Source of the DNA: Nectonema munidae
Lineage: Eukaryota; Nematomorpha; Nectonematoida; Nectonematidae
Length of the DNA: 64,000 nt
Direction: 5' to 3'
Assembly: GCA_030549495.1 (NCBI GenBank)
Contig: JAUIRK010000069.1
Coordinates: 620,001-684,000 of the forward strand
How positions within the stretch are numbered: the stretch's first letter is position 1; every line of letters begins with the position of its first letter. The notes below the pieces were generated by a model. The model was not told the DNA's origin, did no database searches, and was given only the letters and a program-made list of their open reading frames with translations. The position numbers and the translations under genes were made by a program. Positions 1 through 11,261 of this stretch are shown one piece after another.

Positions 1-1465
1 AAAGACATTCTTATTCCCTTTTTTTAGATTCTAAAGAACTTCATGAAGATAATAGTTGGTGATATTCTAGCTACGATATGTTTTGATTGAGTCAAGTAAA
101 AATTGCAATGTGGGATGATGAATAAATGCTTTAATCCATATTTTGTTCGTCTCCCTTACCAATCATTGCCACTAGTAATGTAGTAAAGTAGTTCTTCTCA
201 TAATGATTCTTATTGCCCTCATTACCTTCAAAAAATTATTAAATTTCCTGGAAATGTGGGTAACACTGATTCTAACTATAACTAACTACATTTTAATAAT
301 ATAAACCAGTAATATCAAAATTTATGTGCAATGTCCATATGAAATAAATTTGAACTCTTTGATATTTAAATTCAATAATTGCTGTCAAAAAAGAAGTGTC
401 CCTATTTAACAAGTAAGGGACACGCTTGAGTCGTGGAACTTTACATTAATTTTATCATATTCTTGCAAGCGATGACGACACAGACTTTTGAATAAATGAA
501 TCCATCAAATTTTATCTACGAGCAAAGCGAATGAAATAACACAATGCAATGCTTTTTCTTCCTCCATACAATGAATAGGATGCCTGGCTTCCAAAAATTT
601 GTATCTACTTGCGCAATTCTCTACTGTTTATGCCTTCGTGGACTGAGTCTTCAAAATTACTTAGAAAACTAATGGGGTCCATGTGGACCCCATTTCATTA
701 TATTTAAATAACTATATTTTTTGTATGAGTTTAAGTTTTCTAAACCTTACATATGTATTATTGACCTTTTATGATGAAATTCTATATATATTTATATAAA
801 CAACTTATGATGTATAAATTTTATAGTGTTCACTTGAAAAAAAACTAGTAAAAAAATTCTTTATTTATAGTTTTTATTTATTTTTAATTAAAACAAATAA
901 TAATAAAATTAATGAATTTAATTTGCTGTGCAATCTTCACAAATATAAAAACAGTGGACCTTTGCCACCTTTTGTACACGACTTTTTTGTTTTTTTGTCT
1001 AACTGATGGGGTCCATGAGAACGCCAGAGAAGTAATATTGAGTATTATTCTTTAGAAAATTGCTTTTGTCAAGATATTATTACTTGTAAATATTCATGAA
1101 CCACGTATGATAAAATAATTAATAATTAAAAAAAATACTTGAGTATAAAAACTCACAGGGGTCTTAATGGACCCCATCCGTTCACCAAGGGTGCACTTCT
1201 TTTAAGATGTGCTAATCACCCAAAATCAATTTTTAACATGTATTTTGATTTATTCAATTTTATTCTTTCCCTTTGCATTGGATAATAGTTTTAGTCTATT
1301 TTTGTTCCCGCTTTACACTAGATTTGCGCCATTTTTTTCCAAGCGCTCAATTTTAAATTTTAAGTACGCAAGTAGTGATATTAATTTTTGAAATGTTTAA
1401 AATGAAAAGATTTTAAGCAAATTAAAATTCAAAACTTTTTTTACAAAAAAATTGATAAGTGTAAG
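1..1465. other. AT-rich intergenic stretch
   Basis: No coding exon could be supported on either strand. The only structure seen is a set of short GC-rich inverted repeats (672-1177, listed separately) in otherwise AT-rich DNA with many short A and T runs. The missing upstream exons of the SLC41-type gene are not visible here and probably lie outside the window. Confidence 0.5.
672..1177. repeat. GGGGTCC hairpin and inverted repeats
   Basis: At 672-693 the arms ATGGGGTCCA and TGGACCCCAT face each other across two bases, a near-perfect hairpin. ATGGGGTCCA recurs at 1006-1015 and its inverse TGGACCCCAT at 1168-1177. These ends could bound one or two small non-autonomous DNA elements, but no target duplication was found. 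A related hairpin lies at 48862-48877. Confidence 0.4.
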
Positions 1466-1790
1466 CAGTGCCCGCGCTACCTATATAATTTTGGGGCACG
1501 TGCCCCCCCCCCCCCCCCCCCACCTGTATTAATCCTTGCCCCCCCCCCTCCTAAAATATTTGGTTTTGCCCCATGCACTTTTTAAAGAAAAAATAAATAA
1601 GCAAAAATTGTACACAATAATCTTATATAAATGCTGGTGTATGTGTATGTATAATATGAGATTTCTATAGGTTTTTATACAGAAGTACTTCATGCTTTTC
1701 AGCAAAGTAATATAGGATATAAATTTTTTGCAAATGTGTTTCTTTGCCCCATTTCAGCCCCCTTGAAATTTAGCTTTAGCGCCGGCACTG
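1466..1790. mobile_element. hAT-type MITE, copy 1
   Basis: A 325 bp non-autonomous element. The left end CAGTGCCCGCGCTACC is imperfectly inverted at the right end (TTTAGCGCCGGCACTG). The 8 bp sequence agtgtaag is repeated exactly on both flanks (1458-1465 and 1791-1798), the hAT hallmark. Long C runs lie near the left end. A nearly identical copy sits at 54305-54633 with a different 8 bp duplication, so the family moved recently. No coding capacity. Confidence 0.88.
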
Positions 1791-1798
1791 AGTGTAAG

Positions 1799-3796
1799 GT
1801 AAGCTAATTCTTAAAATGACTTCAAATGGAATTATTGTCATGGTGAATGTCTTAATGCTACAAAAGCGAAGGCGAAAATGGAAAAAAAATAATTATGGGC
1901 AAAAGGTCTCTTCTAAGCTCAACTATACGCGATTTCATTTTTTTCATTTATAATGCTGTACATTTTGATATTTTAAAATTATTAATTTGTAAATCTTTGG
2001 TTTTGGTCAAACAAATTTTAATCATGTCAAGAATATCACATTATTTGATCTATAAAACATGACCTGGCCGCGTGAAAGGATTAAGTGGACCGCGTTGTAG
2101 CCCCCCAAACCGTTGGTTGGACATCCGTGCCCTAGATAATTTAAAAGCTAAAAGAAGGTTTATACACGAGAACTTTTATGTTTTACTCAGTGTGCATCTT
2201 GTCAGTAAAGAACTAAGCGAGTGATAGCAAACCTTCTAATACGGGATTTCACATTTCCTATTTTTAAGCGGCCGTCTATTAGACTTTCTGTCTCAAAACT
2301 TCAAAGGTTTTTAGGCTTCTTGATTTTCGAGAAAATACATATCAGACTCGAGAAAGCTGTTCTAGTATGATTGAAACTTCTAAACTTTTATCAGAATAGA
2401 ATCCCCTGCAACTATTACAAAATGCTTTGTTATACATACAACCTACATTTTGTGAATGTGAGCGAAGATTTTCAATTGTATCTAACTTTAAATAATGGCT
2501 CCTTAATTACGCTTTGTCTTTTTTGAAAAGTTATTTTTGAATAATACTAGTCCTACTTCCTTTTTTATCCATATCAGTGTATGTAGCTTTCTTTCTATTT
2601 TCTCAAGAAAAATATCGACTCTTGACAATACTAAGATAATACTTAATTTAATGAGAAATGTTAGGTGTTGTTTATACACTTTTTAGTTGTATTTTTCCTT
2701 TTTAATTCTAATTTGTCTTTTTGTCTATCCAATTTTAACTTTTTACAATTCTATCTAAATAATCACGTATTTGTTGAAATAGAATTTGCAAAAAGACAAA
2801 ATAAAATTTCCAAAAGTACAAAATAGAACTAAAAATAATGTAAAATCACAACGGACTATTTATTTATATTAAGATGATAGTTGATGTTATCTCTTGTATT
2901 AACAATGTGCAATATATTTTAAATGTCAATTTAGGGGCCCCTACAGAATTTGTTTTGTCCACTGAAACTCCCTTGAGATATTAATTTATACGTTTCAACT
3001 CCTCTCCCACCCTTTGGAATCAGTTTTGCCCCTTGTGTTGAAGCTATCTCCTCCTGCTCTCATGACATCAAAATGTTTTTTTTATATAATGAAAAAAAGT
3101 GTGCATACAAATGAAAAGAAGCAATATTTTTATTACTTCAAATAATAAATTTTAAATGTTTTTCACCACTGAAAGTTTTTTCAACTAACTATGCTTTTTT
3201 TTACTTAACTCTCAAGGCATCGTAGATAGGTATATGTACCGCATAGTAAGAAATCGTTTAATTAGCGAACAACTGTCGATTTGATATTTCTAGAATATAG
3301 ATCAACAGATACTTTATTTTAAATTTTGAATAATGGAACACAAAACTTTGAGTTATCGAAACCCAGTATCTAACCAACCTTACTCACGCCTTCCACTTAA
3401 TATCTATCATTTTTTAAACAAAATGGTCTAGCTTAATTTACTTCAACTCTAATCAGATATTATAGTCTTGGTAACATACATTTACTTTGAAAATGAGTAA
3501 AGCAAATAAATGAAGAAATATAAAACCTATATATTAATTAACTTCTCAAATTACTATTGTTCCCAATTTCAAACATAATTAAAATTAATTATTTATGTAA
3601 TTTTGCGTCTTCGTGTTGTATATATGATGTGAATGTCACAACTAAAAGTAAATAATCTTTTTATCTATTGAGAGGCAATGGTCTACCCTAATTCATTTAT
3701 TAACTACTTTGAGCTATCGTAAGAGATGAAGGGTTAAGGGTCAATTCTCACAGCATTTGCTTATCTTCTTTTTACATTGTATCTCGTCACAGGGGG
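1799..3796. other. Intergenic stretch with decayed transposon pieces
   Basis: No host exon supported. A short plus-strand stretch near 2420-2480 reads like the C-terminal dimerisation region of a hAT transposase (PTFCECERRFS), too decayed to delimit. GC-rich sequence near 2060-2130 resembles a hAT end, with no partner found. A SINE head fragment lies at 3347-3388. The rest is AT-rich without recognisable structure. Confidence 0.4.
3347..3388 (-). repeat. SINE head fragment
   Basis: Reverse complement of the tRNA-like head of the SINE copies at 3797, 33771 and 60437: the run GTGAGTAAGGTTGGTTAGAT is shared. Only the first 40 or so bases are present. It faces the fuller copy 400 bp downstream in the opposite orientation. 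Confidence 0.55.
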
Positions 3797-3938
3797 CGTG
3801 AGTAAGGTTGGTTAAATACTGGGTTTCGATAGCGCAAGGTCTTGGGTTCGATCCCTCATCAAGCCTACTTTCCTCATAGCTCGATACAAGCGGTGGAATA
3901 GTGCTTTTTCGGTTAAAACATCCTACGGTACCCTTACT
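3797..3938 (+). repeat. tRNA-derived SINE, copy A
   Basis: Begins with GAGTAAGGTTGGTT, a D-arm-like box A region, followed by a canonical polymerase III box B (GGTTCGATCCC), then a non-tRNA body ending near the run GGTACCCTTAC. It matches the copies at 33771 and 60437 through head and body but lacks their 3' extension. It ends about 40 bases before an SLC41 exon, inside the preceding intron. Confidence 0.75.
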
Positions 3939-3978
3939 TATGCTAACTCTAATTTCGCTACTCTTTCTATGTTTTTAG

Positions 3979-4193
3979 TGCTGGTGGCTTCATCTTAGAT
4001 TTCACCGTTTATAAGTTCTCTGGTATAGCAGTTTTTCAGCCCGTCATAAACGGGGTTGGTGGAAATTTGGCAGCGGTTCAAGCTTCTCGTTTATCCACAG
4101 GTCTTCACAAAAGTGGAAAACCAGGAAATCCAATTCCAGCTGTCAGTAATGGCTCAAAATTTCCAAACTTCTTCAAAGTCTTTTGCAGTAGAA
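3979..4193 (+). CDS. SLC41-type Mg2+ transporter, antepenultimate exon
   Basis: The reading [18 protein letters not shown] is the strongly conserved motif of SLC41 (MgtE-like) Mg2+ transporters, located in the second MgtE half of the membrane protein. The exon follows a TTTTTAG acceptor and ends at a GTGAGG donor; 215 bases give one leading base, 71 codons and one trailing base. That trailing A joins the AA that opens the exon at 9247 to make a lysine codon, so frames agree across the 5 kb intron. The earlier exons, which would carry the cytoplasmic N-terminus and first MgtE half, are not in the window. SLC41 proteins carry Mg2+ across the plasma or organelle membrane. Which paralogue this is (A1, A2 or A3) cannot be told. 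Confidence 0.92.
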
Positions 4194-4468
4194 GTGAGGA
4201 AGAATTTCTTTTTTTCATTTCACGTTCCCATTAATGACCAACTTCTAGCTTATGAATTCTATGCTTTTATTTGAATAGTTTGATGGACATATAACTTAAT
4301 TTCACATATCAAAACTTGTTAAAAACGAAATATATTATTTTAGATCAAAAAAACAAATCATAACCTAAAAGTTATATTGTCATAAAAGGGAGCATATCTC
4401 ACATCATGTTGGTAAAAAATACATTGAATTTTACTAAGTAAAAAAAATAAAAAAAAGCAACAAATTTA

Positions 4469-6195
4469 TTACACGAAAAAGTAATTTTTATTACTTTGAA
4501 TGAAAAGCGTTAAAGCAGTGCATATGAAGGGCAACGTTACACTTGATACATCTTTTTTAGTGCCTTTTTTGCAAAATACGCATCTTTTCTGGGTGGGGCG
4601 ATTGCCAAAATCATGATCTTTTGTATCAAATCTAATATCACTGCTGACTTTATTTGTGAAAAAAGGAATTTTAGCTGTTTTGTTTGCCAAGTTTTGCAAA
4701 AGATACGTGTTGACAATTTCTCGTACGAATCCGAGTTGATCCAATGGTTTTTCTTTATATAGGCAACTTTTTTTGTACAAGAACCAAGAGTTTTGTAAAG
4801 AGGCATGGAACAAAAATCGGAAAAAAGGCCACCACCACTTTTTCAAACGTATGTCATTTGGTATTGTGTAATATTTTGATTTGATCTGTCTACTCCACCC
4901 ATCAATCGGTTATACTCCGCTATTCCATTTGGTTGTGGTATAACTATGACTTTTCTTTTTGAAGAACACCATCTTCTAACACTTTTCAAAGGCTTCACAC
5001 CGAGACAGGTCGATGCCAGATTTACTACATTATTGTCTCTCCATGTTATGATAATTATTGTCGTATCGATAATCTAAACTACTCCTATCTTTTTTGAGTA
5101 AAGATTTTTTTATTAATAATTGGGCATTTTTGCATTCTATCACTTCTTATTACACCTGTTGCATGAAACCCTTTTTTCCTTAAAAGTTCAAACAAATGTA
5201 GGGAGCAGAAATAGTTATCCATCACAAGGTGGTAATTATTTCCTGGTAAAAGATTAGCAAATTTCATCACAACGCTTCCTCCTATTCCGAGTTCTTTGTT
5301 GTAGGCTTCAGACTTACCCGCATATGGGGAAACAGAAATAATGTACCCATCTGAAGTGCACATTGTCCAAGTCTTATACCCGAATCTTATAGGTTTTCCT
5401 TTCATGAATTGTTTAGAAGGATGCTTACCATAATATTCTATCATTGACTCATCAATGCTAATAGTTTTTGATTCGGGTATATGAGATAGAAATCGATTAT
5501 TTATTTTCTCGTAAAATGGCTTTATTTTTGCTAATTTATCACCTGGTTCTAGGCACAAATTGTCGGCTAAATGAATATAACTAAGGACTTTTTCAAACCG
5601 ATTACGACTAAATGCCTTAACTATAGCTATGTTATGCATATCGTCTTTTTGTTCCCAAAACATTCTAGTTCTACAAACTGGGCTGTAGCCACTTATTATT
5701 AGCACACTTAAAAAAAGTTTCAACTCACATATATCAATACTAAAATTTAAATCTCCTTTATCTCTCCTCATACAACAACGTTTGTTCTTGAATAAAATCC
5801 ATAACTTGGTCATCGAAAAAGAGTTCAAAATACTTTACAGGAGAAAACGCATTTATGTCATCTAAAGTGCTTTGGATGCGTGAATCATTGTCGCAAGACA
5901 AAGACTTTATATCTAATTTTTTCCATGATCTTGAATCAGGCGTTCTTTTAACTTCTTTTTCAATAAAAATATCATCCTCATCACCACATAATTCTTTAGT
6001 ACCATCAACTTTGTTCACTATTGAATTTGCAGTAGCATTCAATTGATTTCCCGAAAGATTGTCAATTGAAAATTCATGGTTTTCATCACCACTATCTCCA
6101 TCGCTTATTATTGAATTTTCTGGAGGACATATGAAGATTTTAGCAGAAGAAAACTCATTATCATTTAAAATTGAAAATGCTTCGTTTACATTCAT
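4469..6195 (-). pseudogene. piggyBac transposase, broken
   Basis: A DDD-type piggyBac transposase, which would cut and paste DNA at TTAA. An acidic N-terminal part (6195 to about 5765) is followed by the catalytic core: the first Asp in SIDESMI, the second in VMDNYFCS, the third in LMGGVDRSNQ (near 4890), with the typical WRDNNVVNLAS in between. The C-terminal KKWWWP segment and a cysteine-rich tail (RCVFCKKG) follow. The frame shifts near 5768, 5090, 5050 and 4850, so it is dead. It lies inside an SLC41 intron in antisense. I could not find a matching pair of TTAA-flanked ends, so element borders are unknown. Confidence 0.88.
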
Positions 6196-6324
6196 ATTCT
6201 AAAATATTTACTCTTATAATACTGATATTTTGCTAGAACACTACCCAGATACAACTTACCCTATCCCAAACACACACACACACATGGGCGGACAGAATAT
6301 CTAAAGACATAGTGTAGAAATACA

Positions 6325-7078
6325 GAGTATCGAATGGACAAAGTGTCGAACAGACAATGATAAATGATAAAGACAGGGGGAAGATAAATGATAATGAAAG
6401 AGAGAATAGAGTACAATGTATCGAACAGACCAATGATAAATGATAATGAGTTAGAAAATAAAGTATCCATTTATTTATTTATCATAATTTACATTTATTT
6501 TTCAGTCCGTTAGAGATTTAGTCACGAATTAATTTCTTTAAGATTTAAAAGTTTCTATAAATTTCCATTCTACCAAACCCATCATAATGGAAATAATCAA
6601 GACTCAAATGGGTGGAAAGAAACTCCGGACAAAATCCCCCTCCCCCTGGACAAAATACCTTCTCAAAATGAGAAAGAGGACAGAACCCCCCTCTTTTAAA
6701 CACAAAAACTTGATTATTAGAGTTAGTATTAACACAAGCCATAAATTTGATACACCAAAATGACGTGTACAGACAAAAGTCCTACCTCCATGCATACGTG
6801 ATAGATAAAGTGAACGAATTTATTGGAAATGTGAAAAACGACATTATTGCAACGGCAGAGCAATAACACAAGGTGAAACAATTTGTAAAACTACAGAGTA
6901 TTCACATCAGCAAGAAGGTTCTCATATAGATGTTATAAAAGTTAAACATAAGATAAAAATTCGTTCTCAACATTTTTTAAAATTCTTATTGTTATATTGT
7001 TGTATACTTGTAATCCTTTATCCATTTTATCTTTTCGATACATTGTCATTTCGACACTCTCTCTTTCGCCATTCTGTC
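6325..7078. repeat. GTGTCGAA-type short motif cluster
   Basis: Degenerate 16-17 base units of the form AGTGTCGAACAGACAA recur: two in a row at 6325-6359, one at 6415-6434, and the reverse complement form at 7024-7078. Runs of gataaatgataat lie between them. The cluster ends where the C-rich and CA-rich tract begins. Origin unknown; possibly the edge of a non-autonomous transposon. Confidence 0.45.
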
Positions 7079-7082
7079 CTAG

Positions 7083-7528
<446 letters not shown>

Positions 7529-7654
7529 ACATATAAATTCAAATTCGAGAGGCATAAACTTAACTAACTTACTTAGTGTTAGAGCAGAGATTACAAATGG
7601 AACTTTGATATAGAAAATGTGACCTTGAGAGAAAAATTTCTATGTTCAATATCA

Positions 7655-7960
7655 GAATATATAATTTTTCATTGCAGTATGAAGCTTACAAAAACGAATA
7701 TATATAATCAACATTTGGTATGAGAATCATGAAGTCGTTGCAGTATAAAATTTGTAATAACAAATAAAACATCAACATATGGTATCAGAATGAAGAAAAT
7801 TTCATTGCAGCATCAAGTTAGCAATAAAAAATAAACAAGCAAGGTTTGGTGTCAGCATCAAAAAACCTTGAATGAACCTAACATTTGGTGCCAAAATCAA
7901 AAAATAATTTCATTGCAGAATATGAAGAAGCTTGCAAATAATAAGTAATTGCATTTTATT
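7655..7960. repeat. Degenerate tandem repeat, about 68 bp unit
   Basis: Four or more diverged units. Each begins near TTTCATTGCAG (about 7668, 7736, 7800 and 7909), continues with an A-rich AAGCTTACAAA-like part and ends with a form of CATTTGGTATCAGAATCA. Unit lengths vary through small insertions. It immediately follows the CA tract in the SLC41 intron. Confidence 0.6.
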
Positions 7961-9246
7961 TTATTATATATCAATTATAATTATTTTTAAAGTTTTGATA
8001 TCCACGTGTAGTCTTTCATGACAATATAACCTAAAAGTTATGTAAAAAAATTGGAAATAATAATCCTTTAGAAAATATTTTTTCGATAATTATGTATCAG
8101 GTCTTGTTTTAAACAGTCTAAATTTAATTTTAAATGAAACCGGTGAGCTAGAAGTCGATCCTAGCATACAATAATTTCAAAACAAATGCAAATTGAAAAA
8201 TGAGCGTTTTTTTTGTGACATGCAATCATACTTGAGATCATTAATTTTGATGAGATGGTGCTTTGCTCTGAAACATCAGCCAAATTTGTTATGAAAACTC
8301 ACTTTAAATGTTTTAAGCTTAATGAAGGAAGCTAGAGAAGCTTTTTCTTGTAAAATTATTCATTAAAACAACATAACTTTTTGGTTAGGATGTCATTAAT
8401 GGGTTGCTGAATCTCTTTGCTAAATTCTACTGCTAAAAGCTGTCAAAACGTTTCTTACATTGAAGAGATCTAGGGTAAGAAGATAATGCCACCTTCACCT
8501 TCTAGCGTAGCACCTTGTGTCTTTCCGAAAAATAATTGCGTTTCTTTTAGAGTATAAAAGTAAATGAACAAGATTACACAAAAATAGGAAGTAAAGATAC
8601 TTTGCAGTATTTTCTTTGATAGAACAAAGTTTCAAGCATTTTTATCGAACTTTGAGCAGTGAAGTTAGAATTCTAGAATTCAAATCCTAAGCATACACAA
8701 CAAAGTTCAAATAAAGCCCAGCCTCTATAAATAAATATGCATACTATATTTGTGTTTTTAGAGCAATAAGAGATTATACTATATGTAAAACAACAATAGA
8801 AACCATAAAGTCAAATAAAATATAGCGATCACATAAATCATAATAATATTATACTAAAATATAACATAGATAGATACATCAACACGAGTAAGTTGAAAAC
8901 CCCATCTAAAATTAAAAAAATGTCTAAGACGAGTCAAAGAAGCTATTTGCCACCCCCAGGCCACACTATATGTTAGAATTTATTTCGAAGTGTATTTTTT
9001 TTATATTTTCTAGGTATATATGTTTGAATTTATTTTCAAAAATATGTTTGATTGATTAATTTAAGTATGTCAGAAAAAAGTTTATATCTATAAATTTTTT
9101 GAAAAATCAGAAATTAGCTTTGTACAAAGGATACGCATGAAAGGAAAGAGCTGCGAGATGTCCCGATTCTCGGGATGAATCCACTTCGACTTTTATAGCT
9201 TCACATTTTAAAATAAGAAAGAAGTTACGGCATTTTTCTCTTTCAG

Positions 9247-9395
9247 AAACGGAGTCTTTAACATCGCGTGTCTTGCTCATTCTTGTTATTCCCGGTCACT
9301 TGGTGTTTCTTTATGCCATAGCTTTCCTCAAAGCCGGCCACACAACAATCACACCTCTCTTCACCATCGTCTATCTTTTCGTTGCTCTGATACAA
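9247..9395 (+). CDS. SLC41-type Mg2+ transporter, penultimate exon
   Basis: After a TTTCAG acceptor this exon reads RVLLILVIPGHLVFLYAI and HTTITPLFTIVYLFVALIQ, two membrane segments of the second MgtE repeat that match the SLC41 family closely (IPGHL, GHTS/TT). It is 149 bases long: two bases completing the lysine codon from the previous exon, then 49 full codons, ending at CAA before a GTAAGC donor. Phase therefore fits the exons on both sides. An open frame runs past the donor to about 9518 but is intronic. Confidence 0.93.
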
Positions 9396-9657
9396 GTAAG
9401 CTCAGCGTCACTCTTTACCTATATTATTTTGAATGCTTTTAAACCGAATGTCTTTCAAAATTCCCATTTTCTGAGTCAGAAATGTAGTTTTGATATAAGC
9501 AAAGTTTTGCTACCTTAATTATACTTTAACTCAAAAGTTTCTGATAACATACATTAGTGTCCTTTTTTGGGTCTGATTGAGGAAGGAGTTATGTGTAACC
9601 TAGATTCTGTATTAGGTTTTTATGTCTTTGAAAGTGAATGTTGATGTGTATTTTTAG

Positions 9658-9843
9658 GTTGTGATTTTGTTATACCTGGCTCAGTGGATGGTAAATTTTA
9701 TGTGGTGTCGCAAGATTGATCCTGATAACGCAGCCATTCCATACCTCACTGCTTTGGGCGATTTGATAGGCACTTCTCTTTTAGCGTGTGCTTTCGCCTT
9801 TCTCTGGGCCATTGGAGACAAAGACGCTGATGTTGGTGACTAA
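9658..9843 (+). CDS. SLC41-type Mg2+ transporter, last coding exon
   Basis: It opens after TTTTTAG with [16 protein letters not shown] and continues with [20 protein letters not shown], the signature of the final transport half of SLC41 proteins. It ends in GDKDADVGD followed by TAA; the family commonly ends in D-x-DVGD, so the C-terminus is complete. It is 62 codons including the stop. Together the three exons give about 183 residues, roughly the last third of a usual 500-residue SLC41 protein. The ATG at 9661 is internal and not a start. Confidence 0.95.
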   Translation, partial: VVILLYLAQWMVNFMWCRKIDPDNAAIPYLTALGDLIGTSLLACAFAFLWAIGDKDADVGD

Positions 9844-10439
9844 TTCCTTCCAAATCCTTATCACGCCATCACAATATCTTGACACGCGTATTCACATTTC
9901 CGCAATCTATCACGATTTGCGTAATTGATTGGAAATGCAAAGTTTTCGCTTCAAGGAAATCTCAATACATATTCTACCATTTCAAAAGAACTTATTCCAT
10001 ATATTATTTCATTATATTTCGCTTATTTCTTGAATAAGATACGACTAAGAAGCTTGCTTGATATGCAACAGCATATTAACAACATACTCAATGGCAATAA
10101 CAACACAATGTTTGTCATATATATTTATCATTCATAGCGAGGAAATGACTTATTTTTGTATGCATTGCTCATTCTATTGTACTTTCGCGTGTACTAAATT
10201 TTTTGGCTTTCTTCCCCTTCATTTTTATGAAGGTGTTGATGATGGCGGTCATTTATTTGATACTTTCCAAATGTTAATAAATGTTAACATTTAAACTCTT
10301 TGAAAGGAAGGCAAATATTTTTTGCAATTCTCTGCCACATCTGAGATTATATGTCACATAAACGATTCCATTTGCCTCACATTAATTTGAAAGACATACA
10401 TTTATATGTTATCATCTCCTTAACAAAATTAATAACAGA
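9844..10439 (+). other. Probable SLC41 3' UTR and flank
   Basis: Sequence between the SLC41 stop codon and a hAT element. An AATAAA at 10276-10281 is a candidate polyadenylation signal about 430 bases after the stop. Short open frames here have no coding character. Confidence 0.45.
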
Positions 10440-10765
10440 CATCCCAGCGTAGAACCTTTGGAACCTTTTTCACTTTTTTGGAACCTTTATTAAATTTTAG
10501 AACCTTTTTATTTTTGTTTTTAACTGTAAAATAGTGAATGCGCACATAATACAATTGAATTATAGCTAAGTGCAACTAGAGAATCCACCCCGAGGACCCC
10601 GTCCCCGTTGCCCCGGGGTAAAACAGAAAAAAATGAAATCACGGGGAAACACAAAAATGAACAACGTTTTGAACATGATGATGAAACACTATTAAGTTCT
10701 ATCAAAAAAGAATTTTTTCTCTTTAAAGAATATAAAAAAAACCAGAAAAGCTGGAACTAGTTTAC

Positions 10766-10906
10766 AGTGCCCTGAAAACAATAAAGCCAACATCTCTACC
10801 AGAAAGAGTATTTTCTTCAATGGGATGCTTCAAGACAAAAATAAGAAACAGATTAAATGACGAAACACTTTCGGCTTTACTTACTTTTTATGAAGTACTT
10901 TTATAA
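10766..10906 (+). pseudogene. hAT transposase C-terminal fragment
   Basis: A 46-codon open stretch ending in TAA reads PTSLPERVFSSMG and then TKIRNRLNDETLSALL, the hAT C-terminal dimerisation domain (S-ERVFS ... RNRL). The rest of this transposase is not visible upstream, where a GC-rich patch (10580-10625) stands instead. It differs from the transposase at 11262-13195, so two hAT copies contributed to this element. Confidence 0.7.
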
Positions 10907-11261
10907 AAATGAAATAAAGTTTTGCTCAATGTCTTGCTTGCTTATATTATTTTTTTTATATTCTCAAGTATGTGTTTTGATTTAATTACACTCTTCTCTT
11001 TGTTATGTGATACACTACAAAAAGGGCCATAATATGTAAAGGTATTTCCCTTTACAATCTGAAAACAAACTTGATTGCTTTGGAAATTTAAAGAAGTTTT
11101 TGTAGATGAAAGATTTAAATAGAAAAATTTTAATAATCTTGTTATTTTCCAAAAAAGTTTTTGATTATAAAAAAATTTCAATTTAAATTTATGTTGCATA
11201 CATTTTTAAATGATTTATTTTTTTATATTTTGATTTCAGTTTAGATAGTAAATTTTTTTAA

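Noticed and set aside
1209-1391. 60-codon plus-strand frame
   Set aside because: Phe/Leu/Ile-rich frame in AT-rich DNA with no splice or family support.
4056-4274. Short plus-strand frame overlapping the SLC41 exon
   Set aside because: It is in a different frame from the conserved SLC41 reading; the real exon ends at 4193.
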